Positions 42,189-53,730 of a stretch of 54,035 bases of DNA are shown one piece after another; within the stretch, counting starts at the first letter, position 1, and every line of letters begins with the position of its first letter. The notes under the pieces were generated by a model, which did not search any database, had not been told where the DNA came from, and worked only from the letters and a program-made list of their open reading frames with translations. A program made the translations under genes and the position numbers. Origin of the DNA: an uncultured Chlorobiaceae bacterium (GTDB lineage Bacteria; Bacteroidota; Chlorobiia; Chlorobiales; Chlorobiaceae); contig CAJEXI010000022.1 of the NCBI GenBank assembly GCA_903994455.1, forward strand, positions 1 to 54,035. The letters are read 5' to 3'.

Positions 42189-43441
42189 GTCGTTTCGGTC
42201 TCTGGAAGCCTGATGGAGTGGTCGCTGCTGAATTGATAGTCACGGAAAATATCCTCGGCTTTTGGAAGCTGCCATTGTCCGTTTGCAAGCCGGTTTGTTG
42301 TCTCCTTGAGGCGATAGGTGGTATGACCGCATGTCCAGCAATCGTAATTGGCCATGCCCGTACAGAGACAGGTTTTCTCTTTGACGGCAAGCGGCTCTCC
42401 CGGTTTTCTTTCGGCAAGTGCGGCGTAATAAGCATCGATATAAGTACACTTTCCGCCATTTTCAAGCAGGTAGCCAAGTCCCTCACAGTTTGGTTTTATC
42501 GCATAGCGAAGCGTGGGCGATTCGGTGAGCATCCGCATGGGATAGCCGGTGGTCGAGGCCATATTGACCACGATATCTTCCTCTCTTGCATTGATATAAT
42601 GCTGCTTGACGTTGGCAGGCAGACCAGCCTCCTTGCTGATGGTAAAGCGGGTTGCTACCTGCACTCCTCCAGCGCCCATGAGAAGATAGTCGACGGCATC
42701 TGTTCCCGTAAAAATACCTCCTGCTGGAATGACAGGAATGTTCAGCGCCTCTTTTTTCAGAAAAGCGAGGACTTCGGTAAAAATTGTTTTGAGATCGAAG
42801 GTGTGCCAGTCTTCTGGTCCGAAACCGAGATGTCCGCCAGCAAGAGGCCCTTCGACAATAATATAGTCAGGCAGTCTGTTCAATCGTATTGCCCGCTTCA
42901 GGAAAATGGAAAGCGCTCTGACCGAGGAGATGATAATACCTATTTTAACATCCCGGAACCGGGGATGATCCTGAATAAGATCAAGCGTCCGAAGATTGAG
43001 TCCCGCAGCGAGAGTCAATCCGTCAATACCGGCATCCATGGCTGAGGTGAGCCTGACCTTCAGTGTCGGGTTACTGTTGTTCATGGCCAATTTTTCCATG
43101 CAGTTCAGAAAAATGGCCCCGTTCCCCGTTTTCTGGGAAATCGTGTACTCGATATACTTTTTTTGTGCTTCAGCAAGCTCTTCAAGATCAAACAGTACCG
43201 CAGATTTGTCGGGATTGTTCTGGTATTGAAGGTATTTTTTCCTTTTCCGGCTTACAAACGTCGTGTTTAAAATCTTGTCGCAGACATAGGTGACCAGAGC
43301 ATCGGAAATGTGACCTATTCCTCCGAGTTTTTCCGCTGCAAGAGCGAGTTCGGTTGTTGAAATATTGACACCCATGCCGCCAATAATGATGGGGACGTAT
43401 TCTTTTCCACCCAACTGTAACCTGAAATTGTCGACGTTCAT
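42185..43441 (-). CDS. Nitronate monooxygenase-like flavoprotein with Cys-rich C-terminal extension
   Basis: The 418-residue protein is an FMN-binding TIM barrel of the NMO/2-nitropropane dioxygenase group: P-I-I-I-G-G-M-G-V-N-I-S at the start, V-E-G-P-L-A-G-G-H-L-G, V-I-P-A-G-G-I-F-T-G and M-G-A-G-G-V-Q-V-A-T-R-F. After about residue 300 an extension carries several cysteines (N-C-E-G-L, K-C-T-Y, T-C-L-C-T-G, Y-D-C-W-T-C-G), which could hold a metal. The same fold includes enoyl-ACP reductase FabK, so the substrate is uncertain. It forms an overlapping pair with the membrane-protein gene. Confidence 0.82.
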   Translation of the reverse strand: MNVDNFRLQLGGKEYVPIIIGGMGVNISTTELALAAEKLGGIGHISDALVTYVCDKILNTTFVSRKRKKYLQYQNNPDKSAVLFDLEELAEAQKKYIEYTISQKTGNGAIFLNCMEKLAMNNSNPTLKVRLTSAMDAGIDGLTLAAGLNLRTLDLIQDHPRFRDVKIGIIISSVRALSIFLKRAIRLNRLPDYIIVEGPLAGGHLGFGPEDWHTFDLKTIFTEVLAFLKKEALNIPVIPAGGIFTGTDAVDYLLMGAGGVQVATRFTISKEAGLPANVKQHYINAREEDIVVNMASTTGYPMRMLTESPTLRYAIKPNCEGLGYLLENGGKCTYIDAYYAALAERKPGEPLAVKEKTCLCTGMANYDCWTCGHTTYRLKETTNRLANGQWQLPKAEDIFRDYQFSSDHSIRLPETETT

Positions 43442-43755
43442 TGTTATTTTTATCAGTATAAGAGCATTTACAGATCATCATTACCACTGAGAACAGGGGG
43501 GAAGGAGGCACTCCTGGCTGCCCGCTTCCTGCGCCAAAAATTACCTAAGATATCATATTTCGATTTATAAATCTACAGACAATTCTTGGAAAACCCCCTC
43601 CTTTTGAACTATTCGCTTGCTTCTGAAGGAAACTTTTGTGCTCTTGAGTGGATGAAGTTTGAGAAACGGTGCAGAGAATATTAAATTGGGGGCCAAACAA
43701 CGGGGGAAGGAAAAATTCCCTGAATAATAAATTTCCTGAAAATGGGGACGGCACT
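43442..43755. other. 314-bp divergent intergenic region NMO-like / gpmA
   Basis: No gene is evident. The stretch includes short G- and C-rich runs (GGGGGGAAGGAGG near 43495-43507 and CCCCCTCCTTTT near 43589-43600) that are partly complementary and could pair over about 80 nt. A ribosome-binding GGGGACGG lies just before the gpmA ATG. Promoter elements could not be assigned with confidence. Confidence 0.45.
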
Positions 43756-44499
43756 ATGATAAAACTAGTCTTATTGCGGCATGGAGAGAGTCAGTGGAAT
43801 CGTGAAAACCGCTTTACCGGATGGTACGACATTGATCTGACCGAGCAGGGCAGAAAAGAGGCTGCAAACGCAGGCAAATTGCTTCGGGAGGGGGGATTTG
43901 TTTTCGATGTGGCGTATACCTCGGTTCTGAAACGAGCGATCAGAACGCTCTGGAGTGTTCTTGATGAAATGGATCTGATGTGGATTCCTGTGTTCAAAAG
44001 CTGGCGACTGAATGAACGCCATTATGGCGCACTGCAGGGACTCAACAAGTCAGAAACCTCGCAGAAGTATGGTGAGGAACAGGTTCTGGTCTGGCGGAGA
44101 AGCTATGATACTCCACCGCCATCGCTGGAAAAGGGTGACGAGCGCTATCCTGGTTCCGAGCCCCGTTATGCCTCTCTTGCCGAAACAGAGGTGCCTTTGA
44201 GTGAATGTCTCAAGGATACCGTGGAGCGTTTTTTACCAATATGGCATGAGACGATAGCTCCCGAAATTCGTAAGGGAAAGAAGGTTATCATTGCCGCCCA
44301 TGGCAACTCCCTGCGTGCGCTGGTAAAGTATCTTGACAATATTTCAGAGGAGGATATTGTTGGGGTGAATATTCCGACCGGTATTCCGTTGGTCTATGAG
44401 CTTGATGATGACCTTAAAGCGTTGAAAAGTTATTATCTCGGCGATCAGGAAGCCTTGAAAAAGGCGGTTGATGCGGTTGCCAGCCAGGGGAAAGCATAG
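43756..44499 (+). CDS. gpmA: 2,3-bisphosphoglycerate-dependent phosphoglycerate mutase
   Basis: GpmA interconverts 3- and 2-phosphoglycerate in glycolysis and gluconeogenesis. The 247-residue protein starts with the phosphohistidine motif [12 protein letters not shown] and has [31 protein letters not shown] and the second catalytic histidine in [13 protein letters not shown] 43756 follows GGGGACGG and matches the family start. A longer in-frame extension to 43669 is not needed. Confidence 0.96.
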   Translation: MIKLVLLRHGESQWNRENRFTGWYDIDLTEQGRKEAANAGKLLREGGFVFDVAYTSVLKRAIRTLWSVLDEMDLMWIPVFKSWRLNERHYGALQGLNKSETSQKYGEEQVLVWRRSYDTPPPSLEKGDERYPGSEPRYASLAETEVPLSECLKDTVERFLPIWHETIAPEIRKGKKVIIAAHGNSLRALVKYLDNISEEDIVGVNIPTGIPLVYELDDDLKALKSYYLGDQEALKKAVDAVASQGKA

Positions 44500-44612
44500 T
44501 TTGTCGGCTATTTTTGATTTTAGGGTATATTGCGGAAAAACATTTATACTCTGTGTCAGTATCCGTCGATTGCTTTTTTTTTGAAACTGTTTGAAAAGTT
44601 TTGCCTGAAAAT

Positions 44613-47600
44613 ATGAACGTTATGTTAAATACGGGACTCTATGATCCTCAGTTTGAGCATGATGCTTGCGGTGTAGGGTTCGTTGCCCATATCAAAGGCG
44701 TCAAGTCCCATGATATTGTAGAGAAGGGTTTACGAATCAATGAAAACCTGAAACATCGCGGAGCAAGCGGATGTGAAAAAAATACCGGTGACGGCGCAGG
44801 AATTCTTCTTCAGGTGCCAGACAAGTTCCTGCGCAGGGCCTGTGGTGAGATTAATGTTGATCTTCCCCTTGACAAACGGTACGGTGTGGGGATGCTTTTT
44901 CTGCCGCCGGACATCTCCCAGCGGCGAGCTATTGAGGATATTTGCCGTCAGATGATCCAGGCTGAGGGGCAGAAATTTCTCGGGTTCAGAAGAGTTCCGA
45001 CCTGCAACGATTCACTTGGCCAGACAGCCCTTTCCCAGGAGCCAGTCGTTAAACAGCTTTTTGTTGGTTGGGGAAAGGATACCGTTTCGGAACTTGAATT
45101 TGAACGCAAGCTCTATATCATCCGTCGCCGCATCACCAAAAGGGTGAAGTATACCGCAGGTCTTCTTGGCAGCAGCTATTTCTATATTTCAAGCTTTTCC
45201 GGCAGAACTATTGTTTATAAAGGCATGCTTCTTCCGGAGCAGGTTGGGTTGTTTTATCCCGAACTGCACGATCCTGACATGGAGAGTGCCATTGCCATGG
45301 TACACTCCCGTTTCAGCACCAATACCTTCCCGAGCTGGGACAGGGCGCATCCCTATCGCTTTTTGAGTCATAATGGAGAGATCAATACGCTCAAGGGCAA
45401 CGTCAACTGGATGAAAGCGAGGGAGAAAAATATTGAATCGAAGGTATTTGGCAATGCCCTTGAAAATATCAAGCCGGTGATTCTCGAAGATGGCAGTGAT
45501 TCGGCCATTCTCGACAATGCCTTTGAGTTTCTGGTGCTTTCAGGTCGCTCGATGGCTCATGCAGCCATGATGATTATTCCGGAACCGTGGTCAGGCAATG
45601 ATGCGATTTCCCCGGAGAAAAAAGCGTTCTATGAGTATCACAGTTGCCTTATGGAGCCCTGGGACGGCCCTGCGTCCGTAACATTTACTGATGGCGTGCA
45701 GATTGGCGCGGTTCTTGACCGTAATGGCCTTCGTCCTTCCCGGTATTACATTACCAAAGATGATCTTGTCATCATGGCTTCAGAGGTGGGCGTGCTTGAT
45801 ATTGCGCCAGAGCGAATTCTCAAAAAAGACCGCCTGCAGCCGGGTCGCATGTTCCTGGTCGACACTGCCCAGGGGCGCATTATTTCCGATGAAGAGATCA
45901 AGCAAACCATTGCCGGTGAAAAACCTTATGGCGAATGGATTGAGCGAAATATTATTGATCTGGAGGCGTTGGCTGATCATCCCCAGATGAAAAATCCAGA
46001 TGAAGACAAGTACAGTCTGACTGCCCGTCAGAAGGTGTTTGGCTATACCCAGGAAGATATCAGCCTTCAGATAAAGATTATGAGCGAAAAAGGGGTGGAG
46101 CTGGTTGGCTCAATGGGCAATGACACCCCTCTTGCGGCTTTTTCCAACAAACCGAAGCTGCTCTACGATTATTTCAAGCAGCTTTTTGCACAGGTGACCA
46201 ATCCACCGATTGATTCGCTTCGCGAGGAGCTGATAACCTCCACCACCGTTATGCTTGGCACGGAAGGAGAGTTGCTGGAGCCCTCGGAGGTCAATTGCCG
46301 CCGCATTCGCTTGCCACATCCTATTTTGACGAACCAGGCGCTTGAAAAGATTCGCGGAATTGACAAGCCCGGTTTCAGAGCCGTCACTCTTCCTATATTT
46401 TACGACGTAGCCCGAGGCGGCAAGGGCATTGAAGTTGCCATGCAGGATCTTTATCGCCATGCCGAACAGGCGGCGAGCAAAGGGGTCAATATTATTATCC
46501 TTTCCGACAAGGGAGAGCTCGAAAGTGACCGCGCCCCGATTCCGGCTTTGCTTGCTGTTTCCGGGCTGCACAACTTCCTCATCAATGCCGGTATCAGAAC
46601 AAAGATCGGTCTGGTGCTTGAATCGGCCGAGCCGAGAACGGTGCACCATTTTGCCATGCTCATCAGTTATGGTGTTGGTGCCGTGAATCCCTACATGGCA
46701 TTTGAAACTATCCGTTCGCTGGTTTCGTCGGGCCGTATAAAACTGGAGGAAAAGATTGCCGTCAAGAACTATGTCAAGGCAGCCGTTAAAGGTGTGGTGA
46801 AGACCATGGCAAAAATGGGAATTTCAACTATCCAAAGTTACCGTGGGGCCCAGATTTTTGAGGCGGTTGGCCTCACTACCCAGTTTGTTGATGCCTATTT
46901 TACCCGTACACCGACCCGAATTGAAGGTATCGGCCTTGATGTTGTAGCCGAAGAGGTGCATAGACGCCACGAAACGGTCTTTCCGCCGACAGGCAACAAG
47001 GTTGATCGCGGCCTTGACGCTGGTGGTGAACGCAAATGGCGCCAGAACGGTGAATATCATCTTTTCAGTCCTGAAGCGATCCATTTTCTGCAGCACTCCT
47101 GCAGAACAGCCGATTATGATCTGTTTAAAAAATACGAAAACCTCATTGACGACCAGAGCGAGCATCTTTGTACCATCCGTGGCTTGATGGATATCAGGTT
47201 CAACGGTCAGGCTGTGCCGATAGAGGAGGTTGAGCCGGTTGAGGCAATCCTGAAACGGTTCAAGACCGGTGCCATGTCTTACGGTTCTATCAGTCAGGAG
47301 GCCCATGAAACGCTTGCCATTGCCATGAACAGGCTGGGGGGAAGGAGTAATACCGGTGAAGGGGGCGAAGATCCGGCACGCTTCATCAAGGATGCCAATG
47401 GTGATTCAAGAATGTCAGCAATTAAACAGGTGGCATCAGGAAGGTTCGGTGTTACCAGCGAATATCTTGCCAGTGCCAATGAGATACAGATCAAAATGGC
47501 GCAAGGCGCAAAACCCGGAGAGGGGGGACAGCTTCCGGGTTCGAAAGTCTACCCGTGGGTTGCAAAAGTGCGTCATTCAACGCCGGGTGTTGGCCTTATT

Positions 47601-49211
47601 TCGCCGCCACCCCATCACGACATCTATTCGATTGAAGATCTGGCGCAGCTTATCCATGATCTCAAGAATGCTAATTCGAGTGCGCGTATCAACGTCAAAC
47701 TGGTTTCGACGGTTGGAGTTGGAACGATTGCTGCCGGTGTCGCCAAAGCCCATGCTGATGTGGTGCTGATCAGTGGCCACGATGGCGGAACAGGTGCATC
47801 GCCTGTTTCAAGCATTATGCACGCAGGTATGCCGTGGGAGCTTGGCCTGGCAGAGGCGCACCAGACCCTTGTGCTGAATAACCTGCGCAGCCGTATTGTT
47901 GTTGAGGTGGATGGCCAGTTGAAAACAGCAAGGGATATCGTTATTGCCGCCATGCTTGGTGCCGAGGAGTTCGGTTTTGCCACAACAACCCTTGTGGTGA
48001 TGGGATGCATTATGATGCGCTGCTGCCAGGACGATTCCTGCCCTGTTGGTGTCGCAACCCAGAACCCGGAACTGCGCAAGAATTTCAGGGGAAAACCCGA
48101 ACATGTCGAAAACTTCATGCGCTTTCTTGCAGAGGGCGTGCGTGAGTATATGTCGCGTCTTGGTGTGCATAACCTCAACGAGCTTGTTGGACGTACCGAA
48201 CTGCTCGGTATGAGGAAATCTGTCCATCACTGGAAAGCACAGGGAATTGATCTTTCCAAAATTCTTCATCAGGCAGAGGTTAGAGAGAACGAAACACGCT
48301 ATTGCACCGTCAAGCAGGAGCACGGCCTTGACGAGAGTCTTGATCGTTCAACACTGCTCTCGCTCTGCCAGCCAGCGATTCAGAACAAGGAAAAAGTTGT
48401 CACCACTCTTCCTGTCAGAAATACCAACAGGGTTGTTGGTACTATTGTGGGTTATGAAGTTACCAGGGCGCATGGTGCTAAAGGATTGCCGGATGATACG
48501 ATACACCTGAAATTTATCGGTTCTGCCGGTCAAAGCTTTGGTGCATTTATTCCGCAAGGGATGACTCTTGAACTCGAAGGCGATGCCAACGATTATGTTG
48601 GTAAGGGGCTTTCCGGAGGACGGATCATTGTTTATCAGTCCAAAGGCTCCTCTTTTGTGCCGGAAGAGAACATCATCATCGGTAATGTGGGATTTTATGG
48701 TGCAACCTCAGGAGAGGCATTTATCAGGGGAATGGCCGGAGAGCGTTTCTGTGTACGTAACAGTGGTATGCGGGCTGTTGTTGAGGCTATTGGCGACCAT
48801 GGATGCGAATATATGACTGGCGGAATTGTTGTCATTCTCGGTAAAACAGGCAGAAATTTTGCCGCTGGTATGTCGGGCGGTGTGGCCTATGTGTACGATG
48901 TTGATGGTGCCCTGGCCAGCAATTGCAATCACGATATGGTGGCTCTTTCTTCAATTGACGATCCCGAGGAGCGCACAGAACTTCAGACGTTGATTGAAAG
49001 GCATATCGACTATACCGGAAGCGACCTTGGGCGATCAATTCTTGATGGCAGGGGTGCTCTCCAACGATTTGTCAAAGTTATGCCGCATGATTATCGTCGT
49101 GCTCTTGAAGCCATGAAAGAGGTTGAGGCGGCAGGGCTCAGTGGAGACGAGGCCGTTATGGCGGCATTTCATAAAAATATTCACGACCCGGCACGAGTTT
49201 CAGGGAATTGA
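44613..49211 (+). CDS. gltB: Glutamate synthase large subunit
   Basis: GltB makes glutamate from glutamine and 2-oxoglutarate. The 1532-residue protein has the class II amidotransferase domain whose Cys19 (H-D-A-C-G-V-G-F) is expected to become the N-terminal nucleophile after propeptide removal. A central domain, the FMN barrel ([33 protein letters not shown]) and a 3Fe-4S cluster loop ([16 protein letters not shown]) follow. A C-terminal GXGXG beta-helix closes it. The start is ATG 44613; a TTG four codons upstream is less likely. gltD follows 25 bp later, which points to the NAD(P)H-dependent enzyme. Confidence 0.97.
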   Translation: MNVMLNTGLYDPQFEHDACGVGFVAHIKGVKSHDIVEKGLRINENLKHRGASGCEKNTGDGAGILLQVPDKFLRRACGEINVDLPLDKRYGVGMLFLPPDISQRRAIEDICRQMIQAEGQKFLGFRRVPTCNDSLGQTALSQEPVVKQLFVGWGKDTVSELEFERKLYIIRRRITKRVKYTAGLLGSSYFYISSFSGRTIVYKGMLLPEQVGLFYPELHDPDMESAIAMVHSRFSTNTFPSWDRAHPYRFLSHNGEINTLKGNVNWMKAREKNIESKVFGNALENIKPVILEDGSDSAILDNAFEFLVLSGRSMAHAAMMIIPEPWSGNDAISPEKKAFYEYHSCLMEPWDGPASVTFTDGVQIGAVLDRNGLRPSRYYITKDDLVIMASEVGVLDIAPERILKKDRLQPGRMFLVDTAQGRIISDEEIKQTIAGEKPYGEWIERNIIDLEALADHPQMKNPDEDKYSLTARQKVFGYTQEDISLQIKIMSEKGVELVGSMGNDTPLAAFSNKPKLLYDYFKQLFAQVTNPPIDSLREELITSTTVMLGTEGELLEPSEVNCRRIRLPHPILTNQALEKIRGIDKPGFRAVTLPIFYDVARGGKGIEVAMQDLYRHAEQAASKGVNIIILSDKGELESDRAPIPALLAVSGLHNFLINAGIRTKIGLVLESAEPRTVHHFAMLISYGVGAVNPYMAFETIRSLVSSGRIKLEEKIAVKNYVKAAVKGVVKTMAKMGISTIQSYRGAQIFEAVGLTTQFVDAYFTRTPTRIEGIGLDVVAEEVHRRHETVFPPTGNKVDRGLDAGGERKWRQNGEYHLFSPEAIHFLQHSCRTADYDLFKKYENLIDDQSEHLCTIRGLMDIRFNGQAVPIEEVEPVEAILKRFKTGAMSYGSISQEAHETLAIAMNRLGGRSNTGEGGEDPARFIKDANGDSRMSAIKQVASGRFGVTSEYLASANEIQIKMAQGAKPGEGGQLPGSKVYPWVAKVRHSTPGVGLISPPPHHDIYSIEDLAQLIHDLKNANSSARINVKLVSTVGVGTIAAGVAKAHADVVLISGHDGGTGASPVSSIMHAGMPWELGLAEAHQTLVLNNLRSRIVVEVDGQLKTARDIVIAAMLGAEEFGFATTTLVVMGCIMMRCCQDDSCPVGVATQNPELRKNFRGKPEHVENFMRFLAEGVREYMSRLGVHNLNELVGRTELLGMRKSVHHWKAQGIDLSKILHQAEVRENETRYCTVKQEHGLDESLDRSTLLSLCQPAIQNKEKVVTTLPVRNTNRVVGTIVGYEVTRAHGAKGLPDDTIHLKFIGSAGQSFGAFIPQGMTLELEGDANDYVGKGLSGGRIIVYQSKGSSFVPEENIIIGNVGFYGATSGEAFIRGMAGERFCVRNSGMRAVVEAIGDHGCEYMTGGIVVILGKTGRNFAAGMSGGVAYVYDVDGALASNCNHDMVALSSIDDPEERTELQTLIERHIDYTGSDLGRSILDGRGALQRFVKVMPHDYRRALEAMKEVEAAGLSGDEAVMAAFHKNIHDPARVSGN

Positions 49212-49236
49212 TACCGGAAAAGATTAAACTATTGAT

Positions 49237-50712
49237 ATGGGCAAAGTTAAGGGTTTCATGGAGTATCAGAGAGCATTGCCTGCGGACAGAGAGCCTCTGG
49301 AGAGAATAAAAGACTGGCAGGAGTTTCACAAGGAAATGGCTCCTGCGGAGTTACAAAAACAGGGAGCCCGTTGTATGGATTGCGGGACACCGTACTGCCA
49401 TACCGGGTTTATGCTGAACGGTATGACGAGCGGTTGCCCGATCCACAATCTTATCCCCGAGTGGAACGATTATATTTATAACGGGTTTTGGCGCGAGGCC
49501 TATGACAGGCTGATAAAAACCAACAATTTTCCGGAATTTACAGGAAGGGTTTGCCCTGCTCCGTGCGAAGGTTCTTGTGTGCTCGGCATTATAGAGCTGC
49601 CGGTTACCATCAAAAATATCGAGTGTTCGATTATTGAGCGTGCATTTGTTGAAGGGTGGGTTGAACCGAAAAAAATTCTCCACAGAACAGGAAAGCGGGT
49701 GGCTGTTGTTGGATCGGGTCCTGCAGGGCTTGCCTGTGCTGACCAGCTCAATAAAGCAGGTCATAGCGTAACGGTTTTTGAACGGGATAATCGTTTCGGT
49801 GGTCTTATGATGTATGGTATTCCGAACATGAAGCTCGACAAACAGTTTGTCTTAGAGCGCCGTATTGATCTGATGAAACAGGAGGGAATCACTTTCATGG
49901 AGAGCACTGAGGTTGGTGTAGACTATCCTGCCGACAAACTTCTTGAAGAGTTTGATGCTGTTGTGCTTTGTACTGGTGCCACAAAACCTCGCAATCTTGC
50001 AGAAGAGGGCCGTGAATTGCTGGGCATCCATTTTGCCATGGACTTTCTTCGTTCCAGTACGAAAGCCCTGCTTGACGAAAGTGCCCCGGCCCTGTCAGCC
50101 TTCGGAAAAAATGTTGTTGTTATTGGTGGCGGCGACACTGGTACAGACTGTGTCGCGACCTCATTGCGTCAGGGTTGCAAAAGTGTTCTGCAGCTTGAAA
50201 TTATGCCGAAACCGCATCTCGATCGCCAGCCTGATAATCCCTGGCCCGAATGGCCAAAAACCTTCAAGGTGGACTACGGGCAGGAAGAAGCGGCGGTTAT
50301 GCAGGGAGATGATCCGAGAAAATACTCCATGATGACCAAAAAGTTCCTTGCTGACGAAGAAGGTGCACTGCAAGCGGTCGAGGTCTCCAGGGTGGAATGG
50401 ATCAAAGATAACGGTCGTTTTATGCCAGAGCCCCTTGCTGGCACTGAACAAATTATTCCCGCAGAGCTTGTACTGCTTGCCATGGGGTTCATCGGGCCAG
50501 AGGAGCATCTGCTGCAGCAGCTTCAGGTGCATCAGGACGAGCGCTCAAACATTAAGGCGACAGACAAAACATATCACACCAATCGGGAAAGAATTTTTGC
50601 TGCAGGTGATGCCCGCCGAGGACAGAGCCTTGTGGTTTGGGCAATTCACGAGGGCAGATCTGCTGCGCGTGAGTGCGACCGGTTTCTGATGGGCTACACC
50701 AGTCTTCCGTAA
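49237..50712 (+). CDS. gltD: Glutamate synthase small subunit (NAD(P)H)
   Basis: GltD passes electrons from NAD(P)H through FAD and 4Fe-4S clusters to GltB. The 491-residue protein has the N-terminal cysteine-rich region ([30 protein letters not shown]), an FAD site [17 protein letters not shown], an NAD(P) site [13 protein letters not shown], and the C-terminal [16 protein letters not shown]. It is co-directional with gltB at 25 bp. Confidence 0.96.
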   Translation: MGKVKGFMEYQRALPADREPLERIKDWQEFHKEMAPAELQKQGARCMDCGTPYCHTGFMLNGMTSGCPIHNLIPEWNDYIYNGFWREAYDRLIKTNNFPEFTGRVCPAPCEGSCVLGIIELPVTIKNIECSIIERAFVEGWVEPKKILHRTGKRVAVVGSGPAGLACADQLNKAGHSVTVFERDNRFGGLMMYGIPNMKLDKQFVLERRIDLMKQEGITFMESTEVGVDYPADKLLEEFDAVVLCTGATKPRNLAEEGRELLGIHFAMDFLRSSTKALLDESAPALSAFGKNVVVIGGGDTGTDCVATSLRQGCKSVLQLEIMPKPHLDRQPDNPWPEWPKTFKVDYGQEEAAVMQGDDPRKYSMMTKKFLADEEGALQAVEVSRVEWIKDNGRFMPEPLAGTEQIIPAELVLLAMGFIGPEEHLLQQLQVHQDERSNIKATDKTYHTNRERIFAAGDARRGQSLVVWAIHEGRSAARECDRFLMGYTSLP

Positions 50713-50737
50713 ACAATTATTTAACCAGGGAGGATTT

Positions 50738-51010
50738 ATGGAACAGCAAAAACTCAGGGAACTTCTTGATACGCTTCACCATGAGCTTGAACAGGTAGCA
50801 TCCGTCGATGAAACCACTGAAGTTGTTCTGTCGAATCTCAGGGCGGATATGCAGCGATTATTGGACGAAAAAGCTGACAGCACTACCCACGAGGACGAAT
50901 CGCTTGTGGAGCGCATGAACGAGGCCCTTGATCACTTTGAGACCGATCATCCCAAACTGAGCCTGACCATTCAGCATATTCTGGACAGTCTGGCAAAGAT
51001 GGGATTTTAG
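50738..51010 (+). CDS. DUF4404 family protein
   Basis: The 90-residue, acidic, all-helical protein (L-R-E-L-L-D-T-L-H-H-E-L-E-Q; F-E-T-D-H-P-K-L-S-L-T-I; I-L-D-S-L-A-K-M-G-F at the end) fits DUF4404, whose role is unknown. It has a strong ribosome site, GGGAGGA (50728-50734). It lies 25 bp after gltD and 39 bp before clpX. It has no signal peptide or cysteine. Confidence 0.8.
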   Translation: MEQQKLRELLDTLHHELEQVASVDETTEVVLSNLRADMQRLLDEKADSTTHEDESLVERMNEALDHFETDHPKLSLTIQHILDSLAKMGF

Positions 51011-51049
51011 GTATATTCTTATTAATTTGACGAAAAGCATGTTTGTTTC

Positions 51050-52366
51050 ATGACGAGAGAACGAGAACCGGGAAGAGGAAATACAAGAGGGGGCAACGGC
51101 ACCGCTGATCAGGTCTATTGTTCATTTTGCGGTAGAAGCGCTCAGGAGGTCAACAGCATGATTGCCGGGCCGAAAGCATATATCTGCGATCGCTGTATTA
51201 AAACATCCTACGAGATCCTGCGTAAAGAGGTCAATTCGATGCAGCAAGCCGAAAAGGTTCAGGAGAAGCCGTTTCAGCCCCGCCTTGCAAGTCCCAAAGC
51301 GATCATGGATTCTCTTGACCAGTACGTTGTTGGCCAGGAGACAGCCAAAAAGTCACTGTCGGTAGCGGTCTACAACCATTACAAGAGGATTGATTCGCAG
51401 GAAATGAAAGATGACAAGGATGATGTTGTTATTGAAAAAAGCAATATTCTGCTCATCGGTCCGACCGGTACAGGTAAAACTCTTCTGGCCCAGACGCTGG
51501 CCAATTTGCTTGAAGTGCCTTTTTCCATTGTTGATGCCACCTCGCTGACCGAAGCGGGATATGTCGGTGATGATGTTGAAACCATTCTTGCCCGGCTGCT
51601 CCACGCCTCCGATTTCAATCTGGAACGGGCAGAGCGGGGCATTATCTACGTTGACGAGATCGATAAAATTGCCCGCAAATCGGCGAATGTCTCTATTACC
51701 CGCGACGTTTCCGGCGAAGGAGTCCAGCAGGCTTTGCTGAAGATTCTTGAAGGAGCGGTTGTCGGGGTTCCGCCAAAAGGGGGGCGCAAACATCCTGAAC
51801 AGCAACTGATCAACATCAACACCAAGAACATTCTCTTTATATGCGGAGGAGCGTTTGAGGGCCTCGATCGGCTTATTGCCAAAAGAGTCTCGAAATCATC
51901 GATGGGCTTTGGCGCAAAGGTCAAAACCACCCATACCGGTTATGATCCGGAGATACTCAAGCTTGTCACCCAGGATGATCTGCACGACTACGGCCTTATT
52001 CCTGAATTTATTGGTCGTCTTCCCGTGATTTCGACGCTTGAAATGCTTGATGAAAAGGCTTTGCGCAACATTCTTGTTGAGCCTAGAAATGCCATTACCA
52101 AGCAGTATAAAAAGCTGTTTGAAATGGACGGTGTAGAGCTTGAATTTACTGAAGAGGCGCTTGACAAGGTGGTGAACATTGCCATTGAACGGGGAACAGG
52201 AGCCCGGGCCCTGCGTTCAGTGCTTGAAAATGTGATGATTGATATCATGTTTGACATTCCGTCAATGAAAAACACTCACAAATGTCGCATTACGGCTGAC
52301 ACCATCGAGAATAAAGCTCTGCCGGAATATTTTTCTGGTGAACGGAAAAAGAAAAAAAGTGCATAA
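51050..52366 (+). CDS. clpX: ATP-dependent Clp protease ATP-binding subunit ClpX
   Basis: ClpX unfolds tagged proteins and feeds them to ClpP. The 438-residue protein has the N-terminal zinc domain with C24-x2-C27 and C46-x2-C49, Walker A G-P-T-G-T-G-K-T (137-144), pore loop G-Y-V-G-D-D-V-E, Walker [10 protein letters not shown], the second pore segment P-P-K-G-G-R-K-H-P and sensor 2 [10 protein letters not shown]. The length and motifs are normal. No clpP is adjacent in this window. Confidence 0.97.
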   Translation: MTREREPGRGNTRGGNGTADQVYCSFCGRSAQEVNSMIAGPKAYICDRCIKTSYEILRKEVNSMQQAEKVQEKPFQPRLASPKAIMDSLDQYVVGQETAKKSLSVAVYNHYKRIDSQEMKDDKDDVVIEKSNILLIGPTGTGKTLLAQTLANLLEVPFSIVDATSLTEAGYVGDDVETILARLLHASDFNLERAERGIIYVDEIDKIARKSANVSITRDVSGEGVQQALLKILEGAVVGVPPKGGRKHPEQQLININTKNILFICGGAFEGLDRLIAKRVSKSSMGFGAKVKTTHTGYDPEILKLVTQDDLHDYGLIPEFIGRLPVISTLEMLDEKALRNILVEPRNAITKQYKKLFEMDGVELEFTEEALDKVVNIAIERGTGARALRSVLENVMIDIMFDIPSMKNTHKCRITADTIENKALPEYFSGERKKKKSA

Positions 52367-52437
52367 AGCACTGATTCTGGACTCTTGCGTTTTGTGTTTG
52401 ATTATTGAAAGCCTATATTAGAGGCCTTTTCATGCAA

Positions 52438-52511
52438 GGGCGATTAGCTCAGTTGGTTAGAGCGCTACATTGACACTGTAGAGGTCAGAAGTTCGAATCT
52501 TCTATCGCCCA
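52438..52511 (+). tRNA. tRNA-Val (anticodon GAC)
   Basis: This 74-nt tRNA folds well: acceptor GGGCGAT with ATCGCCC, D arm GCTC/GAGC, anticodon arm CTACA-TTGACAC-TGTAG (anticodon GAC, reading GUC/GUU), variable AGGTC, and T arm AGAAG-TTCGAAT-CTTCT, with discriminator A52511. The 3' CCA is not encoded. It lies 71 bp after clpX and is directly followed by a Res-Xre toxin-antitoxin pair, as often seen where mobile DNA has entered at a tRNA. I see no repeated tRNA end to prove integration. Confidence 0.96.
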
Positions 52512-52555
52512 CATCCTCCACCGTAAAGCCTGCAAGCGATCACTTGTATCGGTGA

Positions 52556-53353
52556 CTACATTCCAAATTCAGGAGTAATTAAGTGCGTTTGTTTGTGAGA
52601 TTTCGGCGTAGAGGATTGTTCTGTTCGCTGCTGATCCCAGAACGACGTTTTGATGGCAAAGGATTGAAACCCATCCCGTTTCCAGACAGCTTCTTTTGGC
52701 AGAATGCTCAGGGACCATGTCTGCATGGATTTATCAGGATTTTTTGTTGCAAATGCTGTCGGGGTGAGTACCGCTATGCAGCTCAGTTGTTCAGGGTCAC
52801 GTACTGAACGGTAGAGAATTGCAGCAAGAGATGCTTCTCTTGCAACCCTTGCAAATGCTTGAGTTGCTTGATAGTTATTCGAATGAGTCCATTCGGCATT
52901 ATTCCTCATAAAGGGGTCACTGCGAAGATCAACCATTTTGCCGGATACTGCTATGGAAAATGCCGTAAACTGAGCGGATGGGAGCCTTTCCAGACCTGTT
53001 GAGTCTTGCAGAAACTGCCAGCGCCGGAAACCGGTTTCTGCGGCAGCGGTTTTTATGGATTCGGCTCCATAGAATACCCCGGGATCATGCACTGCCCTGA
53101 AGCGTGATCCATGCGGGGGATGTGTTTCGTAACGGAAAGGTGTTGAGAGAAGAGAATGCAATCTGGCGGCCTCATACACAATAGGAGGTTTGCCCCGATC
53201 AAGAATTTCTTCAAGCGCCTCCTGCTCCGCAAGTGAGTCTACAAGTTTCATTGTCGAAACAAGATGCTGGGCATCAACCATCCGCCACGCATTGTAGTGA
53301 AGCTCAAAGGCTTCAGATGACACCACGGATGGTGTCCAAATAGTTGACGACAT
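52556..53353 (-). CDS. RES domain toxin (NAD+-depleting)
   Basis: RES toxins deplete NAD+. The 265-residue protein has the domain's ordered Arg-Glu-Ser features: G-S-R-F-R-A-V, then F-Y-G-A-E-S with E-T-G-F-R-R-W, and a Ser in F-T-A-F-S-I-A-V. Its N-terminal W-T-P-S-V-V-S-S-E-A and V-S-T-M-K-L-V-D match long RES proteins. This supports the start at 53353, which means a 41-bp overlap with the antitoxin gene. The toxin is likely kept silent by its Xre partner. It is convergent with the tRNA-Val and looks intact. Confidence 0.88.
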   Translation of the reverse strand: MSSTIWTPSVVSSEAFELHYNAWRMVDAQHLVSTMKLVDSLAEQEALEEILDRGKPPIVYEAARLHSLLSTPFRYETHPPHGSRFRAVHDPGVFYGAESIKTAAAETGFRRWQFLQDSTGLERLPSAQFTAFSIAVSGKMVDLRSDPFMRNNAEWTHSNNYQATQAFARVAREASLAAILYRSVRDPEQLSCIAVLTPTAFATKNPDKSMQTWSLSILPKEAVWKRDGFQSFAIKTSFWDQQRTEQSSTPKSHKQTHLITPEFGM

Positions 53354-53696
53354 GGACGAGCCCCTCTGTTGATTCTATCAGGTTAACTGGTTTCTGCCCG
53401 GCGAGTCCCTTGTTTTCATTGTTCATCCATGCTTTGGCCGCATCAGGAGAACCACCGACAATTGAATCGAGAGATCGGAAAAGCCGGACAAACAGAACTG
53501 CAAAATCCCACTCTTTTCTTTCGTCTGAAAGCAGATAGTTACCAGCGCCGAGACGGCTTATCGTCGAGGGACTCACGCCAAGAATCCGGGCAAGTCTAGC
53601 ATTGGGAATGCTCAGATATTCCGCAGTGTTCAGGACAGCCTTTGAAAGCACTGCTGACTTGTTAAGCTGTTTTGGTTCTACTATGGTTTGCTGCAT
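53313..53696 (-). CDS. Xre/MbcA/ParS-type antitoxin of the Res-Xre pair
   Basis: The 127-residue protein has an Xre-like helix-turn-helix (I-P-N-A-R-L-A-R-I-L-G-V-S-P-S-T-I-S-R, about residues 30-50) and a C-terminal toxin-binding domain of DUF2384/MbcA type (F-V-R-L-F-R-S-L-D-S-I-V-G-G-S-P-D-A-A-K-A-W-M-N). It should bind and block the RES toxin and repress the shared promoter. It overlaps the toxin gene by 41 bp, and a palindrome lies upstream (53749-53758). Confidence 0.88.
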   Translation of the reverse strand: MQQTIVEPKQLNKSAVLSKAVLNTAEYLSIPNARLARILGVSPSTISRLGAGNYLLSDERKEWDFAVLFVRLFRSLDSIVGGSPDAAKAWMNNENKGLAGQKPVNLIESTEGLVHVVNYLDTIRGVI

Positions 53697-53730
53697 TTGG
53701 TGTATCTTTGCTTGCGGCGTTTCTCTTGAA

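Noticed and set aside
44601..44612. Upstream TTG start for gltB
   Set aside because: ATG 44613 gives the usual short propeptide before the catalytic cysteine, and the TTG has no ribosome site.
52438..52511. tRNA as a proven integration site
   Set aside because: No duplicate of the tRNA 3' end and no integrase gene are visible within the window, so attachment sites were not annotated.
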